Shown here: piece after piece, positions 16,487 through 24,274 of the stretch
Position numbering within the stretch: position 1 is the first letter of the stretch
How the letters are laid out: each line of letters starts with the position of its first letter
NCBI GenBank assembly: GCA_040752675.1
Contig: JBFMGF010000059.1
Location: forward strand, 1-41,610
DNA length: 41,610 bases
Origin: Acidobacteriota bacterium
Lineage (GTDB): Bacteria > Acidobacteriota > Polarisedimenticolia > JBFMGF01
Direction of reading: 5' to 3'
The notes under the pieces: model-generated
Told to the model about the DNA's origin: nothing
Databases searched by the model: none
Seen by the model: the letters and a program-made list of their open reading frames with translations, nothing else
Position numbers and translations under genes: made by a program

Positions 16487-17980
16487 GATGACCCCTTTCA
16501 TCTTGAAACAGCGATCCCCGCATGGATGAGAACAGTCAAAGGGATATTCCCCTTTTTCCTTCCCCTCGATTTCGATCTCTGCAGGTTTATCCCTGAATAC
16601 CTTAACGTTGATCCCCAATTTCTTGCACCGGAATCCATGCGTATCATCGAGAGTGTAAATGATCAACTTGACTCTTTCTCCCTGCTTGATCTTGATCTCG
16701 TCCGGAGTGAATTTGAACTTTTCCGAATAGACTTTGATCGTCCTCATCACCTGCTGTTCCTGCTTTTCCGGTTGCTTCACTACGATCTTGGGCCCGGCCA
16801 CCTCTCCCCCGTTGATGGAGAGTTCAGCTCGGGCGATGGTGTGCAGAGTTTTGAGATCGCTTTCATCGATCTTCAACCTTCTAAGGAGTGAATCGGGTGC
16901 CAGTTTGTATTGCAGGTTTGCCGTGATTTTTGCGATGTTGAGCTCCGACGGCAGCATGTATGTCAACTCTTTCTGCTCCCTGGCTTTCAATCGTGAATCG
17001 AGGGCAACTTTTGTCGCCTTCCAGCTAAATGTGGGCTCCCCAGTTTCGTCGGTGAGTATCCTTGCGAAAACAGCTTGCTGATCCTCGGCCACAGGATCGT
17101 CCTTCCAGTTTGTCCAGAGCTCTTTGCCGTCAGGATCGTAAGCATAAAGCTTCAGGAAGATCATTCTGAGTGGAGAGGCCGTGGGAAGATCATGTCCGGT
17201 GCCTGTGTTTGTCACGGCGACGATCAGTTTCCTTCCCGATTCCGAATCTTCCGTTCTAATGTCCACGCGAGCCGCCTTGGTCAGGATACCGGTGTCATGA
17301 CCGCCAAAGAAATTATGAAGGTGGATATTCTCCCGATCGGGTCCGGTCGGCGCCGCTTTTCCCGGAACGGCAGGCATGTGACACTCCTGACAGGTCATCT
17401 TCTTCTGAGCATACCAGCTTCCCGACCATTCCACGTCGGTCGAACAGATCTCCAGGCCTGAAGGATTCTTCATGGAGGAGTGACATTTGAAACAGAAATC
17501 CGATTTTGCGTAAATCTCTGAAAATTCGCTCTTATGTGCTTCCGTTGAGGAGTCGGTAAAAGGCCCGTATTTTGTATCACCCGGCGAGGAGACGATGTTG
17601 AAATACTCTCCCTCCCGCTTTTCTCCCTTCAGCGTATGGCAGTAATCGCAGGTGATTCCTTCCTCTGAGATATCTCTTTTCAGATTCAGGTCGTTGAGGG
17701 CAACGGCGATCGGCGCATGACAGGAGAGGCATTTATCCCTCATGGTCCCTCTGGATTCTTCCATGGCGATGTCGAAGATCTTCGTGAAGAGGATGTTCTT
17801 GCTGTTGACGCTCCTGGCATGCATGGATGCATACCATGCCCAGTACTGAAGGTCATGGCATTTCCGGCATTCCGAGGACCCGGAAAAGACTTTCTCTGCC
17901 GGCACGGCATCTCTTGAGAGCGCTGGGGTGATGAAACATAAAAGAGCGATAAATATGGGAAGATAGAATTTTCTCCTCAT
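16475..17980 (-). CDS. Pentaheme cytochrome c (c554-like) fused to a cupredoxin domain
   Basis: Exported electron-transfer protein of 501 aa. After a signal peptide (residues 1-22) come five CxxCH heme sites: C38-H42, C84-H88, C111-H115, C163-H167 and C197-H201, arranged like the cytochrome c554/c-prime module. A middle beta-rich region (about 220-400) follows. The last 85 residues are a cupredoxin (YSEKFKFTPDEIKIKQGE...), with H448 in DTHGF and the metal-loop C483, C487, C491 and M494. In CuA-type domains the third loop ligand is His; here the codon is TGT (Cys). GGAGG precedes ATG 17980. Likely a periplasmic electron shuttle or a reductase of unknown substrate. Confidence 0.88.
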   Translation of the reverse strand: MRRKFYLPIFIALLCFITPALSRDAVPAEKVFSGSSECRKCHDLQYWAWYASMHARSVNSKNILFTKIFDIAMEESRGTMRDKCLSCHAPIAVALNDLNLKRDISEEGITCDYCHTLKGEKREGEYFNIVSSPGDTKYGPFTDSSTEAHKSEFSEIYAKSDFCFKCHSSMKNPSGLEICSTDVEWSGSWYAQKKMTCQECHMPAVPGKAAPTGPDRENIHLHNFFGGHDTGILTKAARVDIRTEDSESGRKLIVAVTNTGTGHDLPTASPLRMIFLKLYAYDPDGKELWTNWKDDPVAEDQQAVFARILTDETGEPTFSWKATKVALDSRLKAREQKELTYMLPSELNIAKITANLQYKLAPDSLLRRLKIDESDLKTLHTIARAELSINGGEVAGPKIVVKQPEKQEQQVMRTIKVYSEKFKFTPDEIKIKQGERVKLIIYTLDDTHGFRCKKLGINVKVFRDKPAEIEIEGKEKGEYPFDCSHPCGDRCFKMKGVIIVE

Positions 17981-18238
17981 ATTTGGCCTCCGATTTTACC
18001 AATTCTACCATCTTAAATTTTCTCCGCAACCTTCGTCTTCTTCCATTAAGGATTCAAAAGGAGGCATGGAACTGTTTGCGCAGGAACTTCCTCAGATCCT
18101 TCTTGATCTTTTCCGTAGGGCAATCGGAAGGAAACTTCTTGCATAGCTCAATTGTCTTTCAAAAGATCTGTCTTCTTTCCCGCTCATCCGCATAGATTTT
18201 TGTCAAGATGCAAATTTTATTGTAACATGGTGACTTTT

Positions 18239-18670
18239 ATGAAAACGAAACCTGCCAGCCTCTCTGAAAATGAGAGAAAGGAGATCCTCTCCAGTTACAG
18301 AAGAGTGGCCGTCGTTGGTTTGTCGGCGGATGAATCGAGGGATAGCAACCGTGTTGCAAAGTTCCTCCAGGACAACGGGTTCGATATCATCCCGGTGAAC
18401 CCCAGCTATCGCGAGATCCTTGGGAAGAAGTGCTATCCGCGACTCGTTGATGTTGATGGCAACGTGGAGATTGTGGATATCTTCAGGAAGAGCGAGGCCG
18501 TTGGCGAGATCGTAGAGGAGGCGATACGGATCGGGGCAAAGGTAGTATGGATGCAGGAAGGAGTCATCAATGAGGATGCGGCAAGGAGGGCCAGGGAGGC
18601 GGGATTGAAAGTCGTCATGGATCGTTGTATCAAGAAAGAATATGCCGAATTGTTTCCATCCGGGTTATAG
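18239..18670 (+). CDS. CoA-binding domain protein (YccU-like)
   Basis: Small cytoplasmic protein of 143 aa made of a single CoA-binding Rossmann domain: RRVAVVGLSADESRDSNRVAKFL, GFDIIPVNPSYREILGKKCYPRL, and the C-terminal VVWMQEGVINEDAARRAREAGLKVVMDRCIKKEY. That ending is characteristic of the stand-alone YccU/YneT group, whose biological role is not established. The start at 18239 has a weak GGTGA site; 18227 is an in-frame alternative. The frame is open further upstream to 18152 but lacks family similarity there. No operon partner: the gene stands alone between the cytochrome (divergent) and a gene-free stretch. Confidence 0.88.
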   Translation: MKTKPASLSENERKEILSSYRRVAVVGLSADESRDSNRVAKFLQDNGFDIIPVNPSYREILGKKCYPRLVDVDGNVEIVDIFRKSEAVGEIVEEAIRIGAKVVWMQEGVINEDAARRAREAGLKVVMDRCIKKEYAELFPSGL

Positions 18671-19045
18671 AGTAGATCGAACCTTTTAACGGAAATTATG
18701 GCAAGAATAAAAATGGTGGGAAGCGCAGGCAGAGAAAGGAAGGGAAACTCCGCTTTTCATCATTGACCGATATGATGTTCGCTTCCCACCAATATTGGTA
18801 TCTAATTTTTCTTGATCTTTATGCTGAGGTTTATCTTACCTCCTGTATTCCATCCATAGGTCGAAACAACATATCAATTTGTGATATTTTTCCCAAATTT
18901 CCTATCTTAAAAACTTCCGGCTTAAGAAAATACCTGAAAACTAATGCAAAGGTAGCAAAATTACCACTATTTCATGGCCAAGTCAACCTCAATCATTCTT
19001 TTTGAGTAACCCTCAGTTTTGAGCATGAATATAAAATTTCCATTC
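18671..19045. other. Gene-free AT-rich interval with a 12-bp inverted repeat
   Basis: This 375-base stretch lies between two convergent genes. It contains TGGTGGGAAGCG (18714-18725) and its perfect inverse complement CGCTTCCCACCA (18780-18791), 54 bases apart. An 80-codon frame (18763-19005) is open but has no ribosome site, an atypical composition and no recognisable family, so it is not called as a gene. No terminator with a U-run is evident. Confidence 0.5.
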
Positions 19046-19618
19046 TTATTTTTTCTTCTTATGTTTCCGGATCTTATGCATGATTCCTCTTAAGATGTTC
19101 ATAGATGGAGTCGCCGCCATATAGGTTAAATACTCGCTTCCGAAGTGCTCCGTGAGGGCCTTTTCTTCCTTCCTGTTTCTCAGGATTATCGTGATGAGAG
19201 ATGCCAGGAAAAGGAAGATGGACAGCAGGCTGGTGGAAATTAGAGACATCCCGCCCACTTCCATCAAATAGGATAGATGTAGAGGATGTCTCACCAGCGA
19301 GTAAAGGCCCTCTGTCACGAGTTTCTGATCCACACGGATCTCTACGAAGGAGCTGTAGTATCTTCCAAGCTGTTTTAGCCCCCCAACTCTCAGAAGAATC
19401 CCTGAAAGAAGTATCAGATACCCAAGAGTGAAAAAGAGATCTGCTTCACCATGAAGCCACAGGTGCTTCAGGGCAAGGATTAGGGAAAGTATGTAGCAAA
19501 TGTAGAGGGAGACGGTTCCCGCTCCTGCGACCACTCTTCCTCTTATCTTCCCGGCCGTGAGGAAAAACTGCATGACATTCCTGAAAACAATTGCGATAAT
19601 AAACAGGATTAGTGGCAT
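19046..19618 (-). CDS. ICMT/PEMT-like membrane methyltransferase
   Basis: Integral membrane protein of 190 aa with four to five hydrophobic segments. The C-terminal half carries the isoprenylcysteine carboxyl methyltransferase/phospholipid methyltransferase signature: LVTEGLYSLVRHPLHLSYL for SAM binding, followed after a hydrophobic pair by RNRKEEKALTEHFGSEYLTYM. Bacterial members methylate lipids or other small hydrophobic molecules; the substrate is not predictable. The tail is very basic (KIRKHKKKK), in line with a cytoplasmic C-terminus. There is no clear ribosome site before ATG 19618. It is encoded downstream of the M28 peptidase on the same strand (77-base gap), possibly in one transcript. 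Confidence 0.85.
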   Translation of the reverse strand: MPLILFIIAIVFRNVMQFFLTAGKIRGRVVAGAGTVSLYICYILSLILALKHLWLHGEADLFFTLGYLILLSGILLRVGGLKQLGRYYSSFVEIRVDQKLVTEGLYSLVRHPLHLSYLMEVGGMSLISTSLLSIFLFLASLITIILRNRKEEKALTEHFGSEYLTYMAATPSMNILRGIMHKIRKHKKKK

Positions 19619-19695
19619 AGTTAACGTATTAGATCGTTGCAGCCTACACCATGCTATAGATCAGGGTCGCATCTACTGCTTGAAATCAAAACCAT

Positions 19696-20844
19696 TCAAT
19701 ACATTGCAAAAGCGATGGAAAGAGTCGCCAGCTTTTCGAGCGAGTCAATGCTGACGTTGTCTGGTGTATCTCCAGGAGTGTGTATGGAAAGTATGGCCCT
19801 GCTTAGCTTCCCGCTCGAAAAGGTTATGGCCTCAAATCCCCTATAGGAAATGGGAAGCGTATCCACCCCGGCTCCTGGTGGAAGATAGCCTTGGTGCAGG
19901 TCGATCCCGAGTTCTCCTGCAATGTTCATGAATCGGCCAGACAGCGTCTTTCCGGTCTTCACCGGAGGGATTCCATATCGGTCCATCAGGATGATCCTTC
20001 CTGGTGCACCGGCCCCATCGAAGTTGATGAAGGAGGTCGTCCTCCTGTCAAACCTGCTGCCGAATTTCTTGATGAAGTGGAGCGAGCCAATCAGTCCCTC
20101 CTCTTCGACAGCCGTTGCCACGAATGTGAACGCAGGCATCCCCTTTCGATGGTTCTCACTTATGACTCTGGCCAGCTCTAAAAGGAGAGCAACGCCGGAT
20201 GCGTTGTCGATGGCTCCGGGAGATCTGTTCCTGCTGAAATTTAATATTCCAGGAAGGGCAAAAAGGCAGGCGATCGAAAGTGTGTACAGGATGGACTTTT
20301 TTCCAGCGAATGGTGCTGCGGAAGCGGCGAGGATGACAAGGGCAGCGGTTACAAAGGATAATAGAAGAAAAACGATGGTTCCCGCTATTCTGAGCATGAT
20401 TGGTACGATCTGAGATTTGCTGTCGTAATGCGCCATGAAGACGATCTCTCTTTCGGATCCCTTACCAGGGATCCTGGCAATGATGTTTCTTGACTCTTCG
20501 GTTCCTCCGTATCCCGAGATGATCTCTGCAATGCAGCTCCATCTCGTGCTGAAGATAAAGATCGGAATGATTGAAGAGGCGATGAGGGTGCTCAGAACGG
20601 GAAGGCCGCCAAGAAAAGTAGAAGAGAGCAGCAGCAAAATGACGACGAGCAGTGGGATCAATCTTGGGACCAGGGCAGGCGGCAAAGTGGAAAATGCAAA
20701 GTTCTGTACTTCGATGTCAAAGGGGTATCTTCTGAAAAAATTCATGATGTAACGGAAGGCCGCTTCCTCTCCAGGAGAACCTGCTCTGCGGGGAAAAGAG
20801 AGGTTCTGGATGTGACGCAGCATTTCTTCTTTTGAACATCTCAT
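19696..20844 (-). CDS. Membrane-anchored M28-family peptidase
   Basis: Zinc aminopeptidase-like protein of 382 aa. Two hydrophobic helices (about 60-100) precede the catalytic domain, and further hydrophobic segments (about 148-200) interrupt it. Metal and catalytic residues follow the M28 order: H139 and D141 in MAHYDSKSQ, Asp in GAIDNASG, the Glu pair in VEEEGLIGS, Asp in NFDGAG and the final His in SIHTPGDTP. The membrane insertion between the first His and the Asp is unusual compared with soluble M28 enzymes and suggests a membrane-embedded subgroup. The active site probably faces outside the cytoplasm. The likely role is trimming of peptides. The start has only a weak upstream ribosome site. 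Confidence 0.85.
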   Translation of the reverse strand: MRCSKEEMLRHIQNLSFPRRAGSPGEEAAFRYIMNFFRRYPFDIEVQNFAFSTLPPALVPRLIPLLVVILLLLSSTFLGGLPVLSTLIASSIIPIFIFSTRWSCIAEIISGYGGTEESRNIIARIPGKGSEREIVFMAHYDSKSQIVPIMLRIAGTIVFLLLSFVTAALVILAASAAPFAGKKSILYTLSIACLFALPGILNFSRNRSPGAIDNASGVALLLELARVISENHRKGMPAFTFVATAVEEEGLIGSLHFIKKFGSRFDRRTTSFINFDGAGAPGRIILMDRYGIPPVKTGKTLSGRFMNIAGELGIDLHQGYLPPGAGVDTLPISYRGFEAITFSSGKLSRAILSIHTPGDTPDNVSIDSLEKLATLSIAFAMY

Positions 20845-20896
20845 AATTAATAAAAAGTCCTGAGAACAGGCTTTTTCTCAAATTTTGTCTATACGT

Positions 20897-21826
20897 TTAC
20901 CTTCTATCGATCTTTCTTACTTCGAAGGAGATTTCTTTCCCTTTTACGGTAAAGATCAGAAAGTGATAGAAGCCACCTTTTGCCTCGCCAACATGCAGGG
21001 GGGCGCCTCCTCCTCCCGAAATAACGTATTTCACTCCATCCTTTTCCTGGAAGTGATAGAGATGTTCGTGTCCGGAGAAAACGAAGCGAACCCCATGAGA
21101 TTTGAAAAGCTCATGCAGGAGATTCCGCTCCGAAGGGAACTTGTCCATCGATTTGCCGATATAGCCATCGACTGGAAAAACGGGCCGGTGTACGAAGACG
21201 AAAATGTTCCTTCTCATTTTCCCGCTTTCCTTCAACTCGTTCTCCAGCCAATTCCTCTGCTCAGCGGGGATCAAGCATTTATTGTCGGGAAGCTCGCAGT
21301 TCAGAATGATGAAGTTGTTGGAGCCAATGGTAACGGAACGGTAGAGATATCCGAACCTCTGCTCAAAGATCTTTGCGGAGGCGGGATCCCAGATGTCGTG
21401 ATTTCCGGGGGTGACGAACATCTTGCTTCTTAGCCGTTTCGCCACTTTGAAGAAATCGTCGTACTGCCGATTGATGTTTGCATCGTCTTCCGTTTTTCCG
21501 TAAATGATGTCCCCCGTGTGGAAGATGACATCGGGTAAGACCTCATTGATCTTCTCGACGATCTTATCAAAGATCTCGGGTTGATTTAGATCGCGTTCGG
21601 GTCGTGAGTCTCCGAAGACGGCGAAGGTCATCTCTTCTTTTGCCGGAACCACCTGAAACGATAGAGGAGAAGCAGGAATAGGATGGGAAGGAAAATTAGC
21701 GAGAAGAAAATGAGGAGGGGAAGGCAGGGAAACGAAAGGAGTTTGAGAATGAGGTTGAGAAATAGACAACAGAAAAGCTAACAGGAGCAGCGTGGAGAAA
21801 TTCAACGTTCTTATGCGCAGCATCAT
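20897..21826 (-). CDS. Secreted calcineurin-like metallophosphoesterase
   Basis: Exported protein of 309 aa (309 including a cleavable or anchoring hydrophobic N-terminus, about residues 10-27, then a Pro/Ser-rich linker to about 60). All motifs of the metallophosphoesterase fold are present in order: FGDSRPERD, HTGDIIYG, TPGNHDIWD, FVHRPVF and SGHEHLYHF. These bind two metals and hydrolyse phosphate mono- or diesters. The overall layout resembles secreted purple-acid-phosphatase-like proteins. Substrate unknown. The gene is divergent from the PpiC lipoprotein gene, sharing a 124-base intergenic region. ATG 21823 immediately after ATG 21826 is an equivalent start. Confidence 0.9.
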   Translation of the reverse strand: MMLRIRTLNFSTLLLLAFLLSISQPHSQTPFVSLPSPPHFLLANFPSHPIPASPLSFQVVPAKEEMTFAVFGDSRPERDLNQPEIFDKIVEKINEVLPDVIFHTGDIIYGKTEDDANINRQYDDFFKVAKRLRSKMFVTPGNHDIWDPASAKIFEQRFGYLYRSVTIGSNNFIILNCELPDNKCLIPAEQRNWLENELKESGKMRRNIFVFVHRPVFPVDGYIGKSMDKFPSERNLLHELFKSHGVRFVFSGHEHLYHFQEKDGVKYVISGGGGAPLHVGEAKGGFYHFLIFTVKGKEISFEVRKIDRR

Positions 21827-21950
21827 TTTCTCGTACCGCCTTCTGGCAAAAACTAAAATTTAATAATACAATATCAGAAATTTTTTAAGAGGTGAAGGCT
21901 GCATTCGTTGATCGGAGGTCAAGCCTCATGATTCTTAAAGGCTGGATTTT

Positions 21951-23114
21951 ATGAAAAGGAAAAAATTCGCAATATTGACTCTTATCTTCCTTCTGCTCCT
22001 CAGTCTCGCTTTGATCGCTTCCTGCGGTGAAAAAGCCAGAAAAGGGACCGGCGAGGACTCAGGAGAAGCTCAGGTTCCGCCTGCTCAGGTGAAAGAGAGT
22101 GCGGGAGAGAAGCTGGCAAAAGGGGACAGAGAGACTGCAGGATCTCCATCAGGAATGCAAACGGATGTTGCGGCGTCGGCGCCCCAAGGTCTTCTGGGAA
22201 CTCTTCTGCCTCAAAGCGTCGTAGCCAGAGCGAATGATGCGGAAATAAAAGCATGGGTCGTCAGGGATATCGAGAAAGGGCATCGGGAGCAAGTTTCGAA
22301 GCAGATCGGTAGCATCCCTGCCGAGATGGAGAAGAACCTGGCACGTGCCGCCATCGAATCGGCAATCAAGTCGGAACTGCTTTACCAGCAGGCTCTCAAG
22401 GAAGGAATCAGCGTCGAGGATAAAGACGTCGAAGATTACGTGAACAGCGTCAAGATGACATTTCCAAATGAGGAAAACTTCAAGGAGTTCATGAAGTCAT
22501 CGGGTTGCTCCGAATCAGACTTTAAGCAGGAGGCGAAAAAGAAGCTCATCATCGGCAAGTATGAAAGGGAGAAAATAGCGCCACAGGTGAGGGTTTCGGA
22601 GAAAGATGCCAGAGAGTACTACGACAAGAACAGAGAGCATTTCAAGACGAAGGATCTCACCAGGGCAAGCTTCATCCTCATCCCGTACAGTGAGGACACT
22701 CCGCCAGAGAAGAAGGCCGAGCTGAGAAAGAAGGCGGAGGAAGCTCTCAGGGAGGCGAAGAGCGGAAAAGATTTTGCCGGGCTTGCGAAGAAATATTCCG
22801 GAGCCCCGAATGCCCAGAAGGGGGGCGATCTCGGCTATTTCCCAAGGGGCGTGATGGTCCCAAATTTCGAGAAGATTGCTTTCGACTTGAAGATCGGTGA
22901 GATCAGTGACATCTTTGAGACTCAATTCGGTTACAACATCCTGAAGGTCACGGACAGGAAGGAAGCCGGATACATGGATTTTGAGAACATCAAGATGCAG
23001 ATCATAGATCGGCTGATGCAGAAGGGTGTTCTCGAGGCCATTGCGAAGAAAGCTTCCGAATTGAAGAGTCAAGCGAAGATAGAGATAATGGTGGACATCT
23101 TCCAGGACTCCTGA
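21951..23114 (+). CDS. PpiC/SurA-like peptidyl-prolyl isomerase lipoprotein
   Basis: Envelope chaperone of 387 aa. A lipobox (LIASC, lipid-modified C25) ends the signal peptide. A low-complexity Ala/Gly/Glu linker (about 26-95) leads to a SurA-like N-terminal helical domain (about 96-220, from LPQSVVARANDAEIKAWVVR), and then one parvulin domain (about 232-335: ASFILIPYSED, then YSGAPNAQKGGDLGYFPRG, and FETQFGYNILKVTDR). Such proteins catalyse proline isomerisation and help fold exported proteins. The gene ends at a TGATCA in which its TGA abuts the reverse-complement TGA of the convergent next gene, so there is no spacer and no terminator between them. Confidence 0.9.
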   Translation: MKRKKFAILTLIFLLLLSLALIASCGEKARKGTGEDSGEAQVPPAQVKESAGEKLAKGDRETAGSPSGMQTDVAASAPQGLLGTLLPQSVVARANDAEIKAWVVRDIEKGHREQVSKQIGSIPAEMEKNLARAAIESAIKSELLYQQALKEGISVEDKDVEDYVNSVKMTFPNEENFKEFMKSSGCSESDFKQEAKKKLIIGKYEREKIAPQVRVSEKDAREYYDKNREHFKTKDLTRASFILIPYSEDTPPEKKAELRKKAEEALREAKSGKDFAGLAKKYSGAPNAQKGGDLGYFPRGVMVPNFEKIAFDLKIGEISDIFETQFGYNILKVTDRKEAGYMDFENIKMQIIDRLMQKGVLEAIAKKASELKSQAKIEIMVDIFQDS

Positions 23115-24125
23115 TCATGATGGAGGCTTAATCCTCTCCCTCGTTTCCGTCTTGAAGAAATGGTAATCTGCGTAGCTAAGGATCAGAGCCGACGTCGGCA
23201 CCTTCTTATTCCTGGCAACAAGTTCAAAGGTCCTGTTATCCGACTGCGTCGGGAAGGTCAATCCCTCGTGCTCAAAATCAAAGTAGACGGTTGAAGAGTA
23301 TCCAAGGGGTTTCTTTTTAAGCTTGATCCCGATGAAAGAGAAAGCCTGGTTGTATTCCTGTCTTTTGAGCTCGAGGATATCATCCTGATGGATCGGTTGC
23401 GCCTCCACCTTGAGAACGTTGAACGTCTTCTCTTCAACCCATATCCTTCCCTCCCATTCACGGATATCCCTCCCATCGGTGAACGGCTGGAACCCCCGGA
23501 AGGCGATGATGTGGGCCAGCTTGTAGGCATAGATCTCTTTCCCGATGTAGCCATATCTCATCACGTTCCTGTAATTTTTTGAGAAGATGAAGACCCAGGG
23601 GTAGGCCTCTGGAAATCTCAATTCGAGCGTTACCGGGCTTCTCCCGCCCTGACTCTCCAACCGCACACGGTAGGGAGAAAAGCTTCCCTCGCCGGGATTA
23701 GCTTCCAGGAGGTATTCGTAGCGTTCGAGTTTTTCCTTCGTGGCTTCTTCTCCGGCAATGCTGTATGATGCTTTTCTGATCAACTCCGTACATGTGAATT
23801 TGAGTGCGAAGGTTTCGTACTCAGCCGATTTTCTTATTAGCTGTTCCATTAGATGTTCTGGAACAGGCGTCATTTCTTTTTCAGCATACAGTAGTTTCCC
23901 TTCGGTTGATTTCTCCTCATCCTCGGAAGAACCGGCGAGAGAATCATGGACCGGACCACCGATGGCAATATGATTAAAAGGGAAAAGCAGGAGGCATGTG
24001 GAGGATCTCAGCAAAATAAAATGGATAAGGAGTATAAAAAGTAAGACAGAGAAGAAAAGAAAGAAGAACTGAGCTGATGATATGAAAAGAGCAGATATGG
24101 AAGGATATTTTTTCGAATCGATCAT
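23115..24125 (-). CDS. Conserved exported protein of unknown function
   Basis: Protein of 336 aa that I do not recognise. A strongly hydrophobic N-terminal segment (about residues 12-52) could be a signal anchor. The rest is soluble and beta-rich. Repeated aromatic/charged strands (VTLELRFPEAYPWVFIF, WEGRIWVEEKTFNVLKVEAQP, SSTVYFDFEHEGLTFPTQSD) resemble the half-barrel of LolA-like or DUF-type outer-membrane-associated proteins that bind lipids; that is only a resemblance. It contains one Cys in the mature part (FTCTELIRK). It is transcribed toward the PpiC gene and shares the stop palindrome; nothing else in the context suggests its job. Confidence 0.7.
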   Translation of the reverse strand: MIDSKKYPSISALFISSAQFFFLFFSVLLFILLIHFILLRSSTCLLLFPFNHIAIGGPVHDSLAGSSEDEEKSTEGKLLYAEKEMTPVPEHLMEQLIRKSAEYETFALKFTCTELIRKASYSIAGEEATKEKLERYEYLLEANPGEGSFSPYRVRLESQGGRSPVTLELRFPEAYPWVFIFSKNYRNVMRYGYIGKEIYAYKLAHIIAFRGFQPFTDGRDIREWEGRIWVEEKTFNVLKVEAQPIHQDDILELKRQEYNQAFSFIGIKLKKKPLGYSSTVYFDFEHEGLTFPTQSDNRTFELVARNKKVPTSALILSYADYHFFKTETRERIKPPS

Positions 24126-24223
24126 CGCATGCTCAACTTGATCACCTTATCACTCATTCTAATGGAAAAACTTTTTTTGTCCAATCGTTGATTTTTCCCT
24201 TTAGTTGCGCTCTTCTTGAAAAT

Positions 24224-24252
24224 AAAAGCCGCTTCGGTAAGAAGCGGCTTTT
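24224..24252 (-). terminator. Rho-independent terminator (subtilase gene)
   Basis: AAAAGCCGCTTC (24224-24235) and GAAGCGGCTTTT (24241-24252) form a perfect 12-bp stem with a 5-base loop. On the minus strand it is followed by TTTTATTTT. It lies 22 bases downstream of the subtilase stop; the U-run on the plus strand is poorer. Confidence 0.9.
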
Positions 24253-24274
24253 CACATTTTGATTGATGAGATCG

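Noticed and set aside
18763-19005. 80-codon frame in the AT-rich gap
   Set aside because: No ribosome site, odd composition, no family, and it starts next to the inverted repeat.
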